The notes under the pieces: model-generated | What the model was told of the DNA's origin: nothing | Database searches by the model: none | The model's input: only the letters and a program-made list of their open reading frames with translations | Translations under genes and position numbers: made by a program | Assembly (NCBI GenBank): GCA_937138625.1 | Contig: CAKZPF010000003.1 | Location: 62,001-126,000, forward strand | Direction of reading: 5' to 3' | DNA from: an uncultured Caulobacteraceae bacterium | GTDB taxonomy: Bacteria > Pseudomonadota > Alphaproteobacteria > Caulobacterales > Caulobacteraceae | DNA: 64,000 nucleotides | Shown here: one piece after another, positions 8,252 to 17,488 of the stretch | Layout: each line of letters starts with the position of its first letter | How positions within the stretch are numbered: position 1 is the stretch's first letter

Positions 8252-8264
8252 TTAGGAGACCGGA

Positions 8265-10616
8265 ATGCCATCCTTTTCACGACATCTCGAAGAAACGCTT
8301 CACCGGGCCATTGCTTATGCCAATGCGCGTAACCATGAATACGCGACGCTGGAGCATCTGCTGCTGGCCCTGACCGATGACACGGATGCCCAGGCGGTGA
8401 TGAAGGCCTGCGCCGTTGAGGTGGATGTGCTGAAAGAAAGCCTGAGTGAGTATATCGACAGCGAGCTTGGCAATCTGGTGGTCGATGACGACGAAGACGC
8501 CAAACCCACGGCGGGCTTCCAGCGGGTAATCCAGCGCGCGGTGATTCATGTGCAGTCCTCGGGCCGTGATGAGGTCACAGGCGCCAATGTACTGGTGGCC
8601 ATTTTCTCGGAGCGGGAAAGCCACGCCGCTTACTTCCTGCAAGAACAAGACATGACGCGCTATGACGCGGTCAACTTCATTGCCCATGGCGTGGCCAAAA
8701 AGGCCGGTATGGGCGAGCCCCGGGCCGTGAAGGGCGCGAGCTCGGAAGAGGAAAGCACCAACAAAACCGGGCGTGAGGCGTTGGATGCCTATTGTGTGAA
8801 CCTGAATGAAAAGGCCATGCAGGGCAGCATCGACCCGCTGATCGGGCGCGAAGCCGAGGTCGAACGCGCCGTGCAGATTTTGTGTCGGCGCTCGAAAAAC
8901 AACCCGCTGTTGGTGGGGGACCCTGGGGTCGGGAAAACCGCCATTGCCGAAGGTCTGGCCAAGCGCATTGTTGACGGCGAAGTGCCCGAGGTTTTGGGCG
9001 ACAGCACCATTTTCTCTTTGGATATGGGCGCCCTGTTGGCCGGCACCCGCTATCGTGGGGATTTCGAGGAACGCATCAAACAGGTGGTGAAGGAGCTGGA
9101 AAACTTCCCCGGCGCCATTCTGTTTATCGACGAAATTCACACCGTGATTGGCGCGGGGGCTACGTCTGGCGGGGCTATGGATGCCTCGAACTTGCTGAAG
9201 CCCGCTTTGCAGTCCGGCAGCCTGAAATGCATGGGCTCGACGACCTACAAAGAATACCGCCAGCATTTTGAAAAAGACCGCGCCCTGGTGCGGCGTTTTC
9301 AGAAAATCGATGTGGCCGAGCCGTCACCCGCGGATGCCATCAAGATTTTGCAAGGCCTGAAACCGTATTACGAGGATTACCACGGCCTGAAATACACCAA
9401 TGAGGCCATTCGCGCCGCCGTTGAGCTTTCAACCCGCTATATGGGCGACAAAAAACTGCCGGATAAGGCCATCGATATCATCGATGAGGCCGGGGCTTCA
9501 CAACAACTGTTGAGCGAGAGCAAGCGCAAAAAGACCATTGGCGTCAAAGATGTCGAGCAAGTGGTTTCAAAAATGGCGCGTATTCCGGCCAAATCGGTTT
9601 CCAAATCCGATACCGAGCTGTTAAAAAATCTGGCAGAAGATATGCAGCGTGTTGTCTTTGGCCAGGATGAAGCCATTGATCAGCTCTCGGCAGCCATCAA
9701 GCTGTCGCGGGCTGGATTGCGTGAACCTAACAAGCCGATTGGTTGCTATTTGTTCTCAGGCCCCACGGGCGTTGGGAAAACCGAGGTGGCCAAGCAATTG
9801 GCCTCGTTGTTGGGTATCGAGCTTCTGCGCTTTGATATGTCCGAGTATATGGAGCGTCATGCGGTTTCACGGCTGATTGGGGCGCCTCCGGGCTATGTGG
9901 GTTATGACCAAGGTGGCCTGCTGACCGACGGCGTCGACCAACATCCGCATTGTGTGCTGCTGTTGGATGAAATCGAAAAAGCCCACCCCGAGCTTTTCAA
10001 CATTCTGTTGCAGGTGATGGACAACGGCACCTTGACCGACACCAACGGCAAAAAGGTCGACTTCCGCAATGTGATCTTGATCATGACCACCAACGCCGGG
10101 GCTTCGGATAACCAGCGCAACGCCATCGGCTTTGGCCGGACCAAAGTCACGGGCGAGGACGAGGCCGCCATCAAGCGCTTGTTCACCCCGGAATTCCGCA
10201 ACCGTCTGGATGCGGTGGTGCCATTTGCGCAACTGTCCGAAGACGTCATTCGCTCGGTGGTCGACAAGTTCATCATGCAACTCGAAGCCTTGTTGTCGGA
10301 TCGCAATGTCACCATCAATCTGACAGAAGAGGCCGAAGATTGGCTGGTGAAGCACGGCTATGATGAGCTTTATGGCGCGCGCCCGATGTCGCGGGTCATC
10401 CAGGAGCACATCAAAAAGCCGCTGGCTGATCAGCTGCTGTTCGGGGAACTGTCCAAGGGCGGTGCGGTTACCGTTATTGTCAAAGACGACACCCTCGACT
10501 TCAAATTTGAAGAAGACACCGGCAAGGCCAAAGGTAAAACCACCAAGGCCAAAAAGAAACCTGGTAAATCCAATTCGAATTCAAATTCCAAGGACGAGTT
10601 GGAAGACCAAAAATAG
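8265..10616 (+). CDS. clpA: ClpA, ATPase subunit of the ClpAP protease
   Basis: A 783-residue AAA+ unfoldase with a Clp N-domain and two ATPase modules. Walker A motifs are GDPGVGKT (218-225) and GPTGVGKT (499-506); the ClpP-docking loop IGF is at 621-623. It unfolds substrates delivered by ClpS or directly and feeds them into ClpP, whose gene is not here. Unusual is the C-terminal tail of about 30 residues, Lys-rich and then alternating Ser-Asn (SNSNSNSK), beyond the normal end of the second module. A strong terminator follows. The identification is certain. Confidence 0.96.
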   Translation: MPSFSRHLEETLHRAIAYANARNHEYATLEHLLLALTDDTDAQAVMKACAVEVDVLKESLSEYIDSELGNLVVDDDEDAKPTAGFQRVIQRAVIHVQSSGRDEVTGANVLVAIFSERESHAAYFLQEQDMTRYDAVNFIAHGVAKKAGMGEPRAVKGASSEEESTNKTGREALDAYCVNLNEKAMQGSIDPLIGREAEVERAVQILCRRSKNNPLLVGDPGVGKTAIAEGLAKRIVDGEVPEVLGDSTIFSLDMGALLAGTRYRGDFEERIKQVVKELENFPGAILFIDEIHTVIGAGATSGGAMDASNLLKPALQSGSLKCMGSTTYKEYRQHFEKDRALVRRFQKIDVAEPSPADAIKILQGLKPYYEDYHGLKYTNEAIRAAVELSTRYMGDKKLPDKAIDIIDEAGASQQLLSESKRKKTIGVKDVEQVVSKMARIPAKSVSKSDTELLKNLAEDMQRVVFGQDEAIDQLSAAIKLSRAGLREPNKPIGCYLFSGPTGVGKTEVAKQLASLLGIELLRFDMSEYMERHAVSRLIGAPPGYVGYDQGGLLTDGVDQHPHCVLLLDEIEKAHPELFNILLQVMDNGTLTDTNGKKVDFRNVILIMTTNAGASDNQRNAIGFGRTKVTGEDEAAIKRLFTPEFRNRLDAVVPFAQLSEDVIRSVVDKFIMQLEALLSDRNVTINLTEEAEDWLVKHGYDELYGARPMSRVIQEHIKKPLADQLLFGELSKGGAVTVIVKDDTLDFKFEEDTGKAKGKTTKAKKKPGKSNSNSNSKDELEDQK

Positions 10617-10666
10617 CCCCCTGATCATGAGCAAAGCGTTGCCATGAGCAAGGCGCTGTATATATG

Positions 10667-10699
10667 AAAAAAGCCCGGGGGCGTCCCCGGGCTTTTTTT
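10667..10699. terminator. Bidirectional terminator between clpA and the acetyltransferase
   Basis: AAAAAAGCCCGGGG and CCCCGGGCTTTTTTT form a perfect GC-rich stem with loop GCGT. It has T runs for both strands and separates two convergent genes. Confidence 0.9.
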
Positions 10700-10740
10700 A
10701 CCCTGTATGCGGCACGCCTAATCACGTGCTGACATCAAAT

Positions 10741-11271
10741 TTATCGAATGGGTTCGATCACGCGTGTTTCTTGTGCGGTGGGGACAAAGCCGATTTTTTG
10801 ATAGGTGGCGAGCGCATTGGGGTGATCAAGCGTACAGGTCTCCACCGACAGCATGGTGATGCCCCGTGACCAGGCGGAACGCACCAGAGTATCCAGCAAA
10901 AATCCCCCGACACCACGGCCTTGGAATTCTTTCATCACGCCAAAATAGGCAATGCGCGGCTGGTCGGGGTCGCTGTAATCAATCTCGCCAAAGCCCGCAG
11001 GGGCCCCATCGACATAAACGACGGTGATTTCGGTGCTGTCGGCCTCGATGATGGCTTTCAAATCCTCATCAGACAGCCGTTTGCGGTCAACCCAATGATA
11101 ATCATGGCCCACGGCATCGTACAAATAGCGATAGAAATGCACGGGACATTCCTCGAGCCGCAACAGCATCAAACGCGCCAGCGGCGATCGCTTGGGCGGG
11201 CGAATGGGAGGATTGGTCATCTCCAGATGGGTGACCGTGGTTTCAATTTTATCTGTTTTTGCTTTTGCCAT
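10741..11271 (-). CDS. GNAT family N-acetyltransferase
   Basis: A 176-residue acetyltransferase. The acetyl-CoA binding motif A is FQGRGVGGFLLDTL, followed by the late HPNALATYQKIGF motif found in many GNAT enzymes. The substrate is unknown. The start is set at the ATG at 11271, which has AAAGG upstream; a longer frame begins at 11355 without a better site. It is convergent with clpA and lies downstream of the photolyase gene on the same strand. No signal peptide is present, so it is cytosolic. Confidence 0.85.
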   Translation of the reverse strand: MAKAKTDKIETTVTHLEMTNPPIRPPKRSPLARLMLLRLEECPVHFYRYLYDAVGHDYHWVDRKRLSDEDLKAIIEADSTEITVVYVDGAPAGFGEIDYSDPDQPRIAYFGVMKEFQGRGVGGFLLDTLVRSAWSRGITMLSVETCTLDHPNALATYQKIGFVPTAQETRVIEPIR

Positions 11272-11386
11272 GAATGTGCCTTTGGGGACGGGATCACCAT
11301 GTAAACGCATTTGCATTAGGATCCTGTTAATAGGATGATTGCCCAGCGCCGACAATGGCGATTTTCTGCCATTATGGAACCGAGCA

Positions 11387-12859
11387 TCAGTCGGCCGGCT
11401 CCTTTTTCTCGCGTTTGGATTTCAAGATCTCATAGGCCTCAAGGGCGCGATCCCGCGCTGTCATGTGATCGACCATGGGATGAGGATAGGTGCTGCCCAG
11501 GGTGATGCCGGCGTTCCCCAGCTCGCTGGCCGAGGCCTCCCACGGGCGATGAATCTTGGTGTTGGGCAGGCCGGAAAGCTCGGGCACCCACTGGCGCACA
11601 TACTGACCCTGGGCGTCAAATTTTTCGCCTTGGGTGAACGGGTTGAAAATCCGAAAATAAGGCGCAGCATCAGCGCCCGAGCCGGCCACCCACTGCCAGC
11701 TGGCGGCATTGTTGGCAAGATCCGCATCCACCAGCGTGTCCCAAAACCAATCCTCACCGTGACGCCAATGCAGCATCAAGTGCTTGGTCAGGAACGAGGC
11801 CACCACCATGCGCACCCGGTTGTGCATCTCGCCCGTTTGCCACAGCTGACGCATGCCCGCGTCCACCAGTGGATATCCGGTTTGGCCTAGCTGCCAGCGT
11901 TTCAGATCCTCGGTGCTATCCCGCCAAGGGAACAAATTGAAATCATAGCGAAAATTTTCACTCGGCAGGGTGGGGAAATGATACAGCAAATGATAAGAAA
12001 ACTCCCGCCACCCCAATTCTGACAAAAACTTTTGCGCGGGCTTGGCCGGGGCTTCACCCTTGTCGATGGCGGCTTGGGTTTTGTGCCAAATTTGGCGCGG
12101 ACTGATCTCGCCGAAATGCAAGGCCGCTGATAGACCAGATGTCACCTCGGCAGCGGGCAGGTCGCGCTTGTCTTTGTAATCGCTGACACGGGTGTCCAAA
12201 AAGGTGCGCAGACGGCTCTGGGCCCAATCCTCGCCCGTGGTCTCGGGGTCAAAATCCTGGGCCCAGTTCGGGCGCGTGGGCAGCAGATGCCAATCCGTCA
12301 ATGTGTCACTTTGGGGCCAGCACTCAGGCGCAGGGATGGTGTGGGGTGTGGGCAGGGGGGCTGCGGGCTCATCACTGGCCAAGCACGCCCGCCAAAAGGG
12401 GCTGTAGACTTTATAGGGATCGCCCGCTTGGGTGGCGATCGTCCAAGGCTCAAACAGCAGTCGCGTGCAAAAGCTTTGCACATCCAGGCCTTGATCTTTG
12501 AAATGCGCCTTCAGGTCGGTGTCACGGGAGATGGCATAGGGCTCGTAGTCCCGCCCCCAATACAGCGCCTCGGCACCCGTTTCCGAAATGATCTCAGACA
12601 ATATGGCCTCGGCGGAGCCCTTGCGCAGGATCAATCTCTGGCCCTTGTCCAGAAGCCGGGTTTGCAGGCTCAGCAAGCTGTGGTGCAATCGCCAGAGGCT
12701 GGCACCCCCTCGGGCCCACGTGCCCGCACCGTCTTGGTCAAGGATATACAGGCAAATCACAGGCCCGCCTCGGTCCACAGCCGCCGTCAAGGCCGCGTGA
12801 TCCGCAAGCCGCAGGTCATGCCGAAACCAAACGATGCAAGGGGCAGTCACCAGAGTCAT
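11387..12859 (-). CDS. phrB: Deoxyribodipyrimidine photolyase
   Basis: A 490-residue flavoprotein that uses light to split cyclobutane pyrimidine dimers in DNA. The N-terminal antenna domain starts with VWFRHDLRLADHAAL. The C-terminal FAD domain carries GYPLVDAGMRQLWQTG, HNRVRMVVASFLTKHL and WDTLVDADLANNAASWQW, the family signature of class I CPD photolyases. Length is normal. It lies head-to-head with kdsA, 60 bases apart. A cryptochrome-like role cannot be excluded, but the signature fits a repair enzyme. Confidence 0.94.
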   Translation of the reverse strand: MTLVTAPCIVWFRHDLRLADHAALTAAVDRGGPVICLYILDQDGAGTWARGGASLWRLHHSLLSLQTRLLDKGQRLILRKGSAEAILSEIISETGAEALYWGRDYEPYAISRDTDLKAHFKDQGLDVQSFCTRLLFEPWTIATQAGDPYKVYSPFWRACLASDEPAAPLPTPHTIPAPECWPQSDTLTDWHLLPTRPNWAQDFDPETTGEDWAQSRLRTFLDTRVSDYKDKRDLPAAEVTSGLSAALHFGEISPRQIWHKTQAAIDKGEAPAKPAQKFLSELGWREFSYHLLYHFPTLPSENFRYDFNLFPWRDSTEDLKRWQLGQTGYPLVDAGMRQLWQTGEMHNRVRMVVASFLTKHLMLHWRHGEDWFWDTLVDADLANNAASWQWVAGSGADAAPYFRIFNPFTQGEKFDAQGQYVRQWVPELSGLPNTKIHRPWEASASELGNAGITLGSTYPHPMVDHMTARDRALEAYEILKSKREKKEPAD

Positions 12860-12919
12860 CCTTGTTTTTAAGCCTGAATTTGGCCATATGAAGGAACCAC
12901 CATTACATAAGGCGAGTTC

Positions 12920-13786
12920 ATGTCAAAACCAAATGCAGAAATTCGGCTGAAAGCCCCAAAATCCGAGATCACCTTAGGCAACCATTTGCCCCTTGGGATC
13001 ATTGCCGGACCCTGTGTGCTGGAAAGTCGTGATCACGCCCTGATGATGGCCGCAGAGTTGAAAGACCTGTCTGAAAAACTGGGCTTTGGTTTGATTTATA
13101 AAACCTCGTTCGACAAGGCCAACCGCACCTCACTGTCCGGCGAGCGCGGCCTGGGCCTGGACGCGAGCCTAAAAATCTTTGACGAAATCCGCACCCAGTT
13201 CGACATGCCCGTGCTGACGGATGTGCACACGGCCGAACAGTGCGCCGAGGTGGCCACTGTGGTCGATGTTTTGCAGATCCCGGCCTTTTTGTGTCGTCAA
13301 ACGGATTTGTTGATCGCCGCTGCCAAAACTGGCCGGGTGATCAATGTGAAAAAGGGTCAGTTTTTGGCACCGTGGGATATGAAAAACGTCATCGCCAAGG
13401 TCACCGACAGCGGCAACGCCAATGTCATGGCCTGCGAACGCGGGGCTTCGTTTGGCTATAACACCTTGATCAGCGATATGCGCGCCATTCCCATCATGCG
13501 GGATTTTGGCTGCCCGATTGTGTTTGATGCCACCCATTCCGTGCAACAGCCGGGGGGCTTGGGCGGGGCCTCTGGCGGGCAGCGCCAGTTCGTGCCCCAT
13601 TTGGCGCGGGCGGCGGTGGCCATTGGGGTGGCGGCTGTCTTTATGGAAACTCACCAAGACCCGGATAACGCGCCCTCCGATGGGCCAAATATGGTGCCGC
13701 TTCAGGCCTTTGGGGATTTGATCAAAGACTTGCAAGCGTTCGATACTTTGGCCAAGGCGCAGATGCAGCGCACAGGGGGCGTATGA
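12920..13786 (+). CDS. kdsA: KDO-8-phosphate synthase
   Basis: A 288-residue aldolase that condenses phosphoenolpyruvate with arabinose-5-phosphate to make KDO-8-phosphate for the LPS inner core. The N-terminal motif reads IAGPCVLESRD. The Cys there is the metal ligand of the metal-dependent class; the E. coli-type metal-free class has Asn at that position. NVKKGQFLAPWDMKNV and FDATHSVQQPGG complete the signature. The ATG at 12920 follows an AAGGCGAG site. The stop overlaps hldE by four bases, starting a three-gene LPS operon. Confidence 0.95.
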   Translation: MSKPNAEIRLKAPKSEITLGNHLPLGIIAGPCVLESRDHALMMAAELKDLSEKLGFGLIYKTSFDKANRTSLSGERGLGLDASLKIFDEIRTQFDMPVLTDVHTAEQCAEVATVVDVLQIPAFLCRQTDLLIAAAKTGRVINVKKGQFLAPWDMKNVIAKVTDSGNANVMACERGASFGYNTLISDMRAIPIMRDFGCPIVFDATHSVQQPGGLGGASGGQRQFVPHLARAAVAIGVAAVFMETHQDPDNAPSDGPNMVPLQAFGDLIKDLQAFDTLAKAQMQRTGGV

Positions 13787-15252
13787 TGGACGCCTTTGTC
13801 GTACAAAACATTCTGGACGTCACCAAAACCCTGAAAGTGGTCTGTGTCGGTGACCTGATGATCGATCGCTATGTCACGGGATCGGTGACACGGGTTTCAC
13901 CCGAAGCCCCCATTCCCGTTCTGCGCCAAAACCAAACGCGGTCCACCCTGGGGGCCGTGGGCAATGTGGCCCGCAATGTTTCGCATTTGGGCGCGCAGGT
14001 GACCATGATTGGTGTGGTGGGGGATGACCATGCCGCCCACGAGGCCACACGTCTGGTGGCCAACGAGCAAAATATCATTGGCGAGCTCGTTACCGCACGG
14101 GGACGGGCCACCACAGTCAAGACGCGGTATATGGCCGGCACGCAACAGCTGCTGCGGGTGGATAACGAAGACCCAGCCCCCCTGAGCGCCGAGGTGGAAA
14201 GCTTTCTGATCGAGGCTGTGGTCGCCGAGATGGAAGATGCGGATCTGGTGCTGATTTCCGATTACGCCAAGGGGGCCGTGACCAATCGCCTGCTGGCCAG
14301 CATCACCAAGGCCGCAAGCGAACGCCAAACGCCCGTTCTGCTGGATCCCAAAGGCGTCGATTATCAGCGTTATGGGCCGGTGAATGTGGTCAAACCCAAT
14401 GCCCGTGAACTGTCAGAGTTTACGCGTATGCCCACCGAAACGGACGAAGAGGTCAAGGCTGCCCTGCTGGCGGCACGGGATCTGTGCAGCGCCAAATTGA
14501 TTTTGGTCACCCGCGGGGCGCGGGGCATGTCGTTCTTGGATGATGATGACAATCTGTGTCTGATCCCCGCCCAGGCCCGCGAGATCTATGATGTCTCTGG
14601 CGCGGGCGATACGGTGCTGGCCAGTCTGGGCGTGGCCCTTGCCACCGGCGCGGATATGAGCCAAGCGGCTGGGTTTGCGGTTTTGGCCTCGGGCCTGGTG
14701 GTGGAAAAAATTGGTGCGGCCGCTGTCACACCGGGGGAATTGCTGCGCGCCGCCGAAGTGCAAAAGCCCTTGGCCGGCAAAATCATGGACCAAGACATGA
14801 TGCACGAACAGCTGCTGCGCTGGCGGGCGCGGGGCTTGCGTGTGGGCTTTACCAATGGCTGCTTTGATCTGCTGCACCCCGGCCATGTGCGCCTTTTGGC
14901 CGAGGCCAAGGCCAGTTGTGATCGCCTGATCGTGGGTCTGAATTCGGACGACAGTGTCGCCCGCCTGAAAGGCCCCAGCCGCCCCGTGCAAGACGAAGTG
15001 GCCCGTGCCGAAGTGCTGGCCGCCCTGCGGGATGTGGATGCCGTTTGTGTGTTTGAAGAGGACACCCCCCTGAAATTGATCGAGCGCCTGGTACCCGACG
15101 TGCTGGTCAAGGGCTCAGATTATAAAATCGACCAGGTTGTGGGCGGTGATGTCGTGACCGCGGCTGGCGGCGAGGTGCGTTTGGTCGATTTGGTGCCAGG
15201 CTGCTCGACGACTTCGGCCATCGCGCGCTGTCGCCAGGACGCCCCGGCATGA
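13783..15252 (+). CDS. hldE: Bifunctional heptose-7-phosphate kinase / heptose-1-phosphate adenylyltransferase
   Basis: A 489-residue fusion of two steps in ADP-heptose synthesis. The N-terminal ribokinase-type domain phosphorylates heptose-7-phosphate and contains the anion-hole motif GAGD (273-276). The C-terminal nucleotidyltransferase domain (from about 345) has GFTNGCFDLLHPGH, with HPGH at 365-368, and adds AMP to heptose-1-phosphate. Full fusion length shows that the two activities are not split here as hldA/hldC. It overlaps kdsA at its start and hldD at its end by four bases each, so the three genes are translationally coupled. Confidence 0.95.
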   Translation: MMDAFVVQNILDVTKTLKVVCVGDLMIDRYVTGSVTRVSPEAPIPVLRQNQTRSTLGAVGNVARNVSHLGAQVTMIGVVGDDHAAHEATRLVANEQNIIGELVTARGRATTVKTRYMAGTQQLLRVDNEDPAPLSAEVESFLIEAVVAEMEDADLVLISDYAKGAVTNRLLASITKAASERQTPVLLDPKGVDYQRYGPVNVVKPNARELSEFTRMPTETDEEVKAALLAARDLCSAKLILVTRGARGMSFLDDDDNLCLIPAQAREIYDVSGAGDTVLASLGVALATGADMSQAAGFAVLASGLVVEKIGAAAVTPGELLRAAEVQKPLAGKIMDQDMMHEQLLRWRARGLRVGFTNGCFDLLHPGHVRLLAEAKASCDRLIVGLNSDDSVARLKGPSRPVQDEVARAEVLAALRDVDAVCVFEEDTPLKLIERLVPDVLVKGSDYKIDQVVGGDVVTAAGGEVRLVDLVPGCSTTSAIARCRQDAPA

Positions 15253-16247
15253 GACCTTTGATCCTGGTCACCGGTGGGGCGGGGTTTATTGGCTCGAACA
15301 TCGTGGCGCATTTTGCCGCAACGGGGGCGCGGGTGGTGGTCTGTGATCGCCTGCGCGACAAAGACAGTGGCAAATGGCGCAACCTGGCCAAACATCCGGT
15401 GGATGACATTGTGCATCCCGATGAGGTTTTGGCCTGGGTGGACGAGCATGGCGCAGATCTTCAGGCCGTGGTGCATATGGGCGCAATTTCGGCCACCACC
15501 GCCAGTGATGTGGACGCCATCATCCAGACCAATTTCCGCCTGTCGAAATCGTTGTGGCAGCATTGCGCGGTGCATGGTGTGCCGTTTGTCTATGCCTCGT
15601 CGGCGGCCACATATGGCAACGGCGATTTGGGCTATGATGATCGCCAAGACCTGGGGCATCTTCGTCAATTGCGACCTTTGAACCCCTATGGATACTCTAA
15701 GGCCCTGTTTGACATCTGGGTGGCCCAGGCCGTGGCCAATGGCGCCGTGGCCCCGCCGCAGTGGGCGGGTCTGAAGTTTTTCAATGTCTATGGCCCGAAC
15801 GAGTATCATAAGGGCGGCATGCGCAGCGTGGCCGCGCAACTGTTTGAACGCATCCGAGATGGGCAACCGGTGCGTCTGTTCCGTTCCCATCATCCCGATT
15901 ACCAAGATGGCGGGCAGATGCGTGATTTTGTTTATGTGGCGGACTGTGTGGCCGTGGTGGACTGGTTGCTGGCAACGCCCAGCGTCAGTGGCCTGTTCAA
16001 TGTGGGCTCGGGCCAAGCGCGCACCTTTCTGGACTTGGCCCATGCGGTGTTTGCAGCGCTCGATCAAGAGCCCAAGGTCGAGTTCATCGACACCCCGGCC
16101 GAAATCCGCGCCCATTATCAATATTTTACCGAGGCCAAATTGGATAAACTGCGCAGAGCGGGTTTCAAGGCCCCCATGACCAGTCTTGAGGACGGGGTGC
16201 GCGATTATGTGCAAACCTACCTCAGCCAGCCGGATTGGTATCGTTAG
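15249..16247 (+). CDS. hldD: ADP-L-glycero-D-manno-heptose 6-epimerase
   Basis: A 332-residue extended short-chain dehydrogenase that inverts C6 of ADP-heptose, the last step before transfer to the LPS core. The Rossmann motif GGAGFIGSNIVAHF is at the N-terminus, and the catalytic Tyr-Lys appears in NPYGYSKALFD. FFNVYGPNEYHKGGMRS is characteristic of HldD. It is the final gene of the kdsA-hldE-hldD operon. The stop lies six bases from the end of the convergent DUF3089 gene, with no obvious terminator hairpin. Confidence 0.95.
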   Translation: MRPLILVTGGAGFIGSNIVAHFAATGARVVVCDRLRDKDSGKWRNLAKHPVDDIVHPDEVLAWVDEHGADLQAVVHMGAISATTASDVDAIIQTNFRLSKSLWQHCAVHGVPFVYASSAATYGNGDLGYDDRQDLGHLRQLRPLNPYGYSKALFDIWVAQAVANGAVAPPQWAGLKFFNVYGPNEYHKGGMRSVAAQLFERIRDGQPVRLFRSHHPDYQDGGQMRDFVYVADCVAVVDWLLATPSVSGLFNVGSGQARTFLDLAHAVFAALDQEPKVEFIDTPAEIRAHYQYFTEAKLDKLRRAGFKAPMTSLEDGVRDYVQTYLSQPDWYR

Positions 16248-16253
16248 GCGACC

Positions 16254-17435
16254 TTAGTCAATGGTGTGAATGGGGGCATCGTCGATCTCGATGCTGTCCG
16301 ACAGGGTCTGCACAGGCTTGGGCGTGTTGGGATCATCATACCAATTCATCACCCGGCGTTCGGCGTCGCGTTTGATATCGGCGTAAAACAGATTGAAACT
16401 GGGGACCATGTGCCGATCCAACCAGCCACCGGTGCGTTGCAAACTGGGGGCGCGCGGGGCATCGATGCTCAGGGTGCCATCCACGCACTGGGCGCTGGTT
16501 TGACCCGGCAAGGGGGGCGGGCTGGCCCCGGCCTCTAGGCCTGTGGCGTTCACCCCACCGGCATGCAGGCGGGCTGGCGCATACTCGATGGATCGGGTCC
16601 ACAAAATGGGGTTGATGCACAACAGGGCGCGGTCCTCGGTGCTGGTCAGGCTGCCCTTGGCATCCCAAACATACCCCCGGTCGGAAAATTCGCGCCGTTG
16701 ACGCCGCTCCGAGGGCAAAAACTCACCCCAGCTGATCAGGCACTGGGTCTGCAACGAGGTCTCACAGACTCGCAGCCCTGCCAACTGACTTTGCATCAGG
16801 TCAACCGGCACCGGGTGCTGCAGCACATAGGCCGCGACCATTTGTTTTTGCAGCGGCGTGCCGACAATTTTATCGGACAACAGGCGCAAGGCATGCAGCC
16901 CGCCTTGCTCGATGCCCACCAAAACGAAGGGCCGGCCCATATTGTGCTGATCAAGATAGAGCTGAAAGGCGCGCTCGACGTCTTGATAGGCAAAAATCCG
17001 GGCCTCGCGGGCGTCTTCGCGTGTGGTCAGGGAGGTATAGACCGAGGCCTGACGATAAAGTGGCGCATAAAGTGGCCCAACCTCGGCAAACGGCCCCGCA
17101 TAATTGGGCAAGATGTCACGGTTCAGGCGCAACAGCATTTTCGGATCATCCAGCGGCGCGTTCCAATCCTCACCACCGGCAAAGGCCGTGGGCGCAAGAA
17201 AAAACACATCGGCTCGTGTGCCTAAGATCTCGGTGTCGTCATCCGGCATCGCCAGCCAAGCGCGTTCATCGCCATAATTGGGCGCTTTAGGGGGAGAATA
17301 GGTTTGGAAGGGCACCTTGGGGTCAAGCGTGGTTTGCAAAATGTCGCCGCGCCACCACCAGGCCGCCGCCAACAGCAGAACCAAAAAACCCAATGCCGCC
17401 CATTTCCACAGTGTGAATCGGCCTGTCATCGGCAT
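16254..17435 (-). CDS. DUF3089 domain protein, predicted membrane-anchored alpha/beta hydrolase
   Basis: A 393-residue protein with one N-terminal membrane segment (about residues 10-28, WAALGFLVLLLAAAWWW) and a periplasmic domain. The segments ADVFFLAPTAF, YAGPFAEVGPLYAPLYRQAS and GRPFVLVGIEQGGLHALRLL match DUF3089, which is distantly related to lipases/esterases. In the usual nucleophile elbow G-x-S-x-G the middle residue is Ser; here the segment reads GIEQGG, so the standard nucleophile seems absent. Function is unknown. It has two possible ATG starts, 17435 and 17429. Confidence 0.8.
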   Translation of the reverse strand: MPMTGRFTLWKWAALGFLVLLLAAAWWWRGDILQTTLDPKVPFQTYSPPKAPNYGDERAWLAMPDDDTEILGTRADVFFLAPTAFAGGEDWNAPLDDPKMLLRLNRDILPNYAGPFAEVGPLYAPLYRQASVYTSLTTREDAREARIFAYQDVERAFQLYLDQHNMGRPFVLVGIEQGGLHALRLLSDKIVGTPLQKQMVAAYVLQHPVPVDLMQSQLAGLRVCETSLQTQCLISWGEFLPSERRQRREFSDRGYVWDAKGSLTSTEDRALLCINPILWTRSIEYAPARLHAGGVNATGLEAGASPPPLPGQTSAQCVDGTLSIDAPRAPSLQRTGGWLDRHMVPSFNLFYADIKRDAERRVMNWYDDPNTPKPVQTLSDSIEIDDAPIHTID

Positions 17436-17488
17436 AGAGGTCTCATATTTCGGGGGTTGTGTCTAACGCTTATGCGTCGGCTGGGTGC

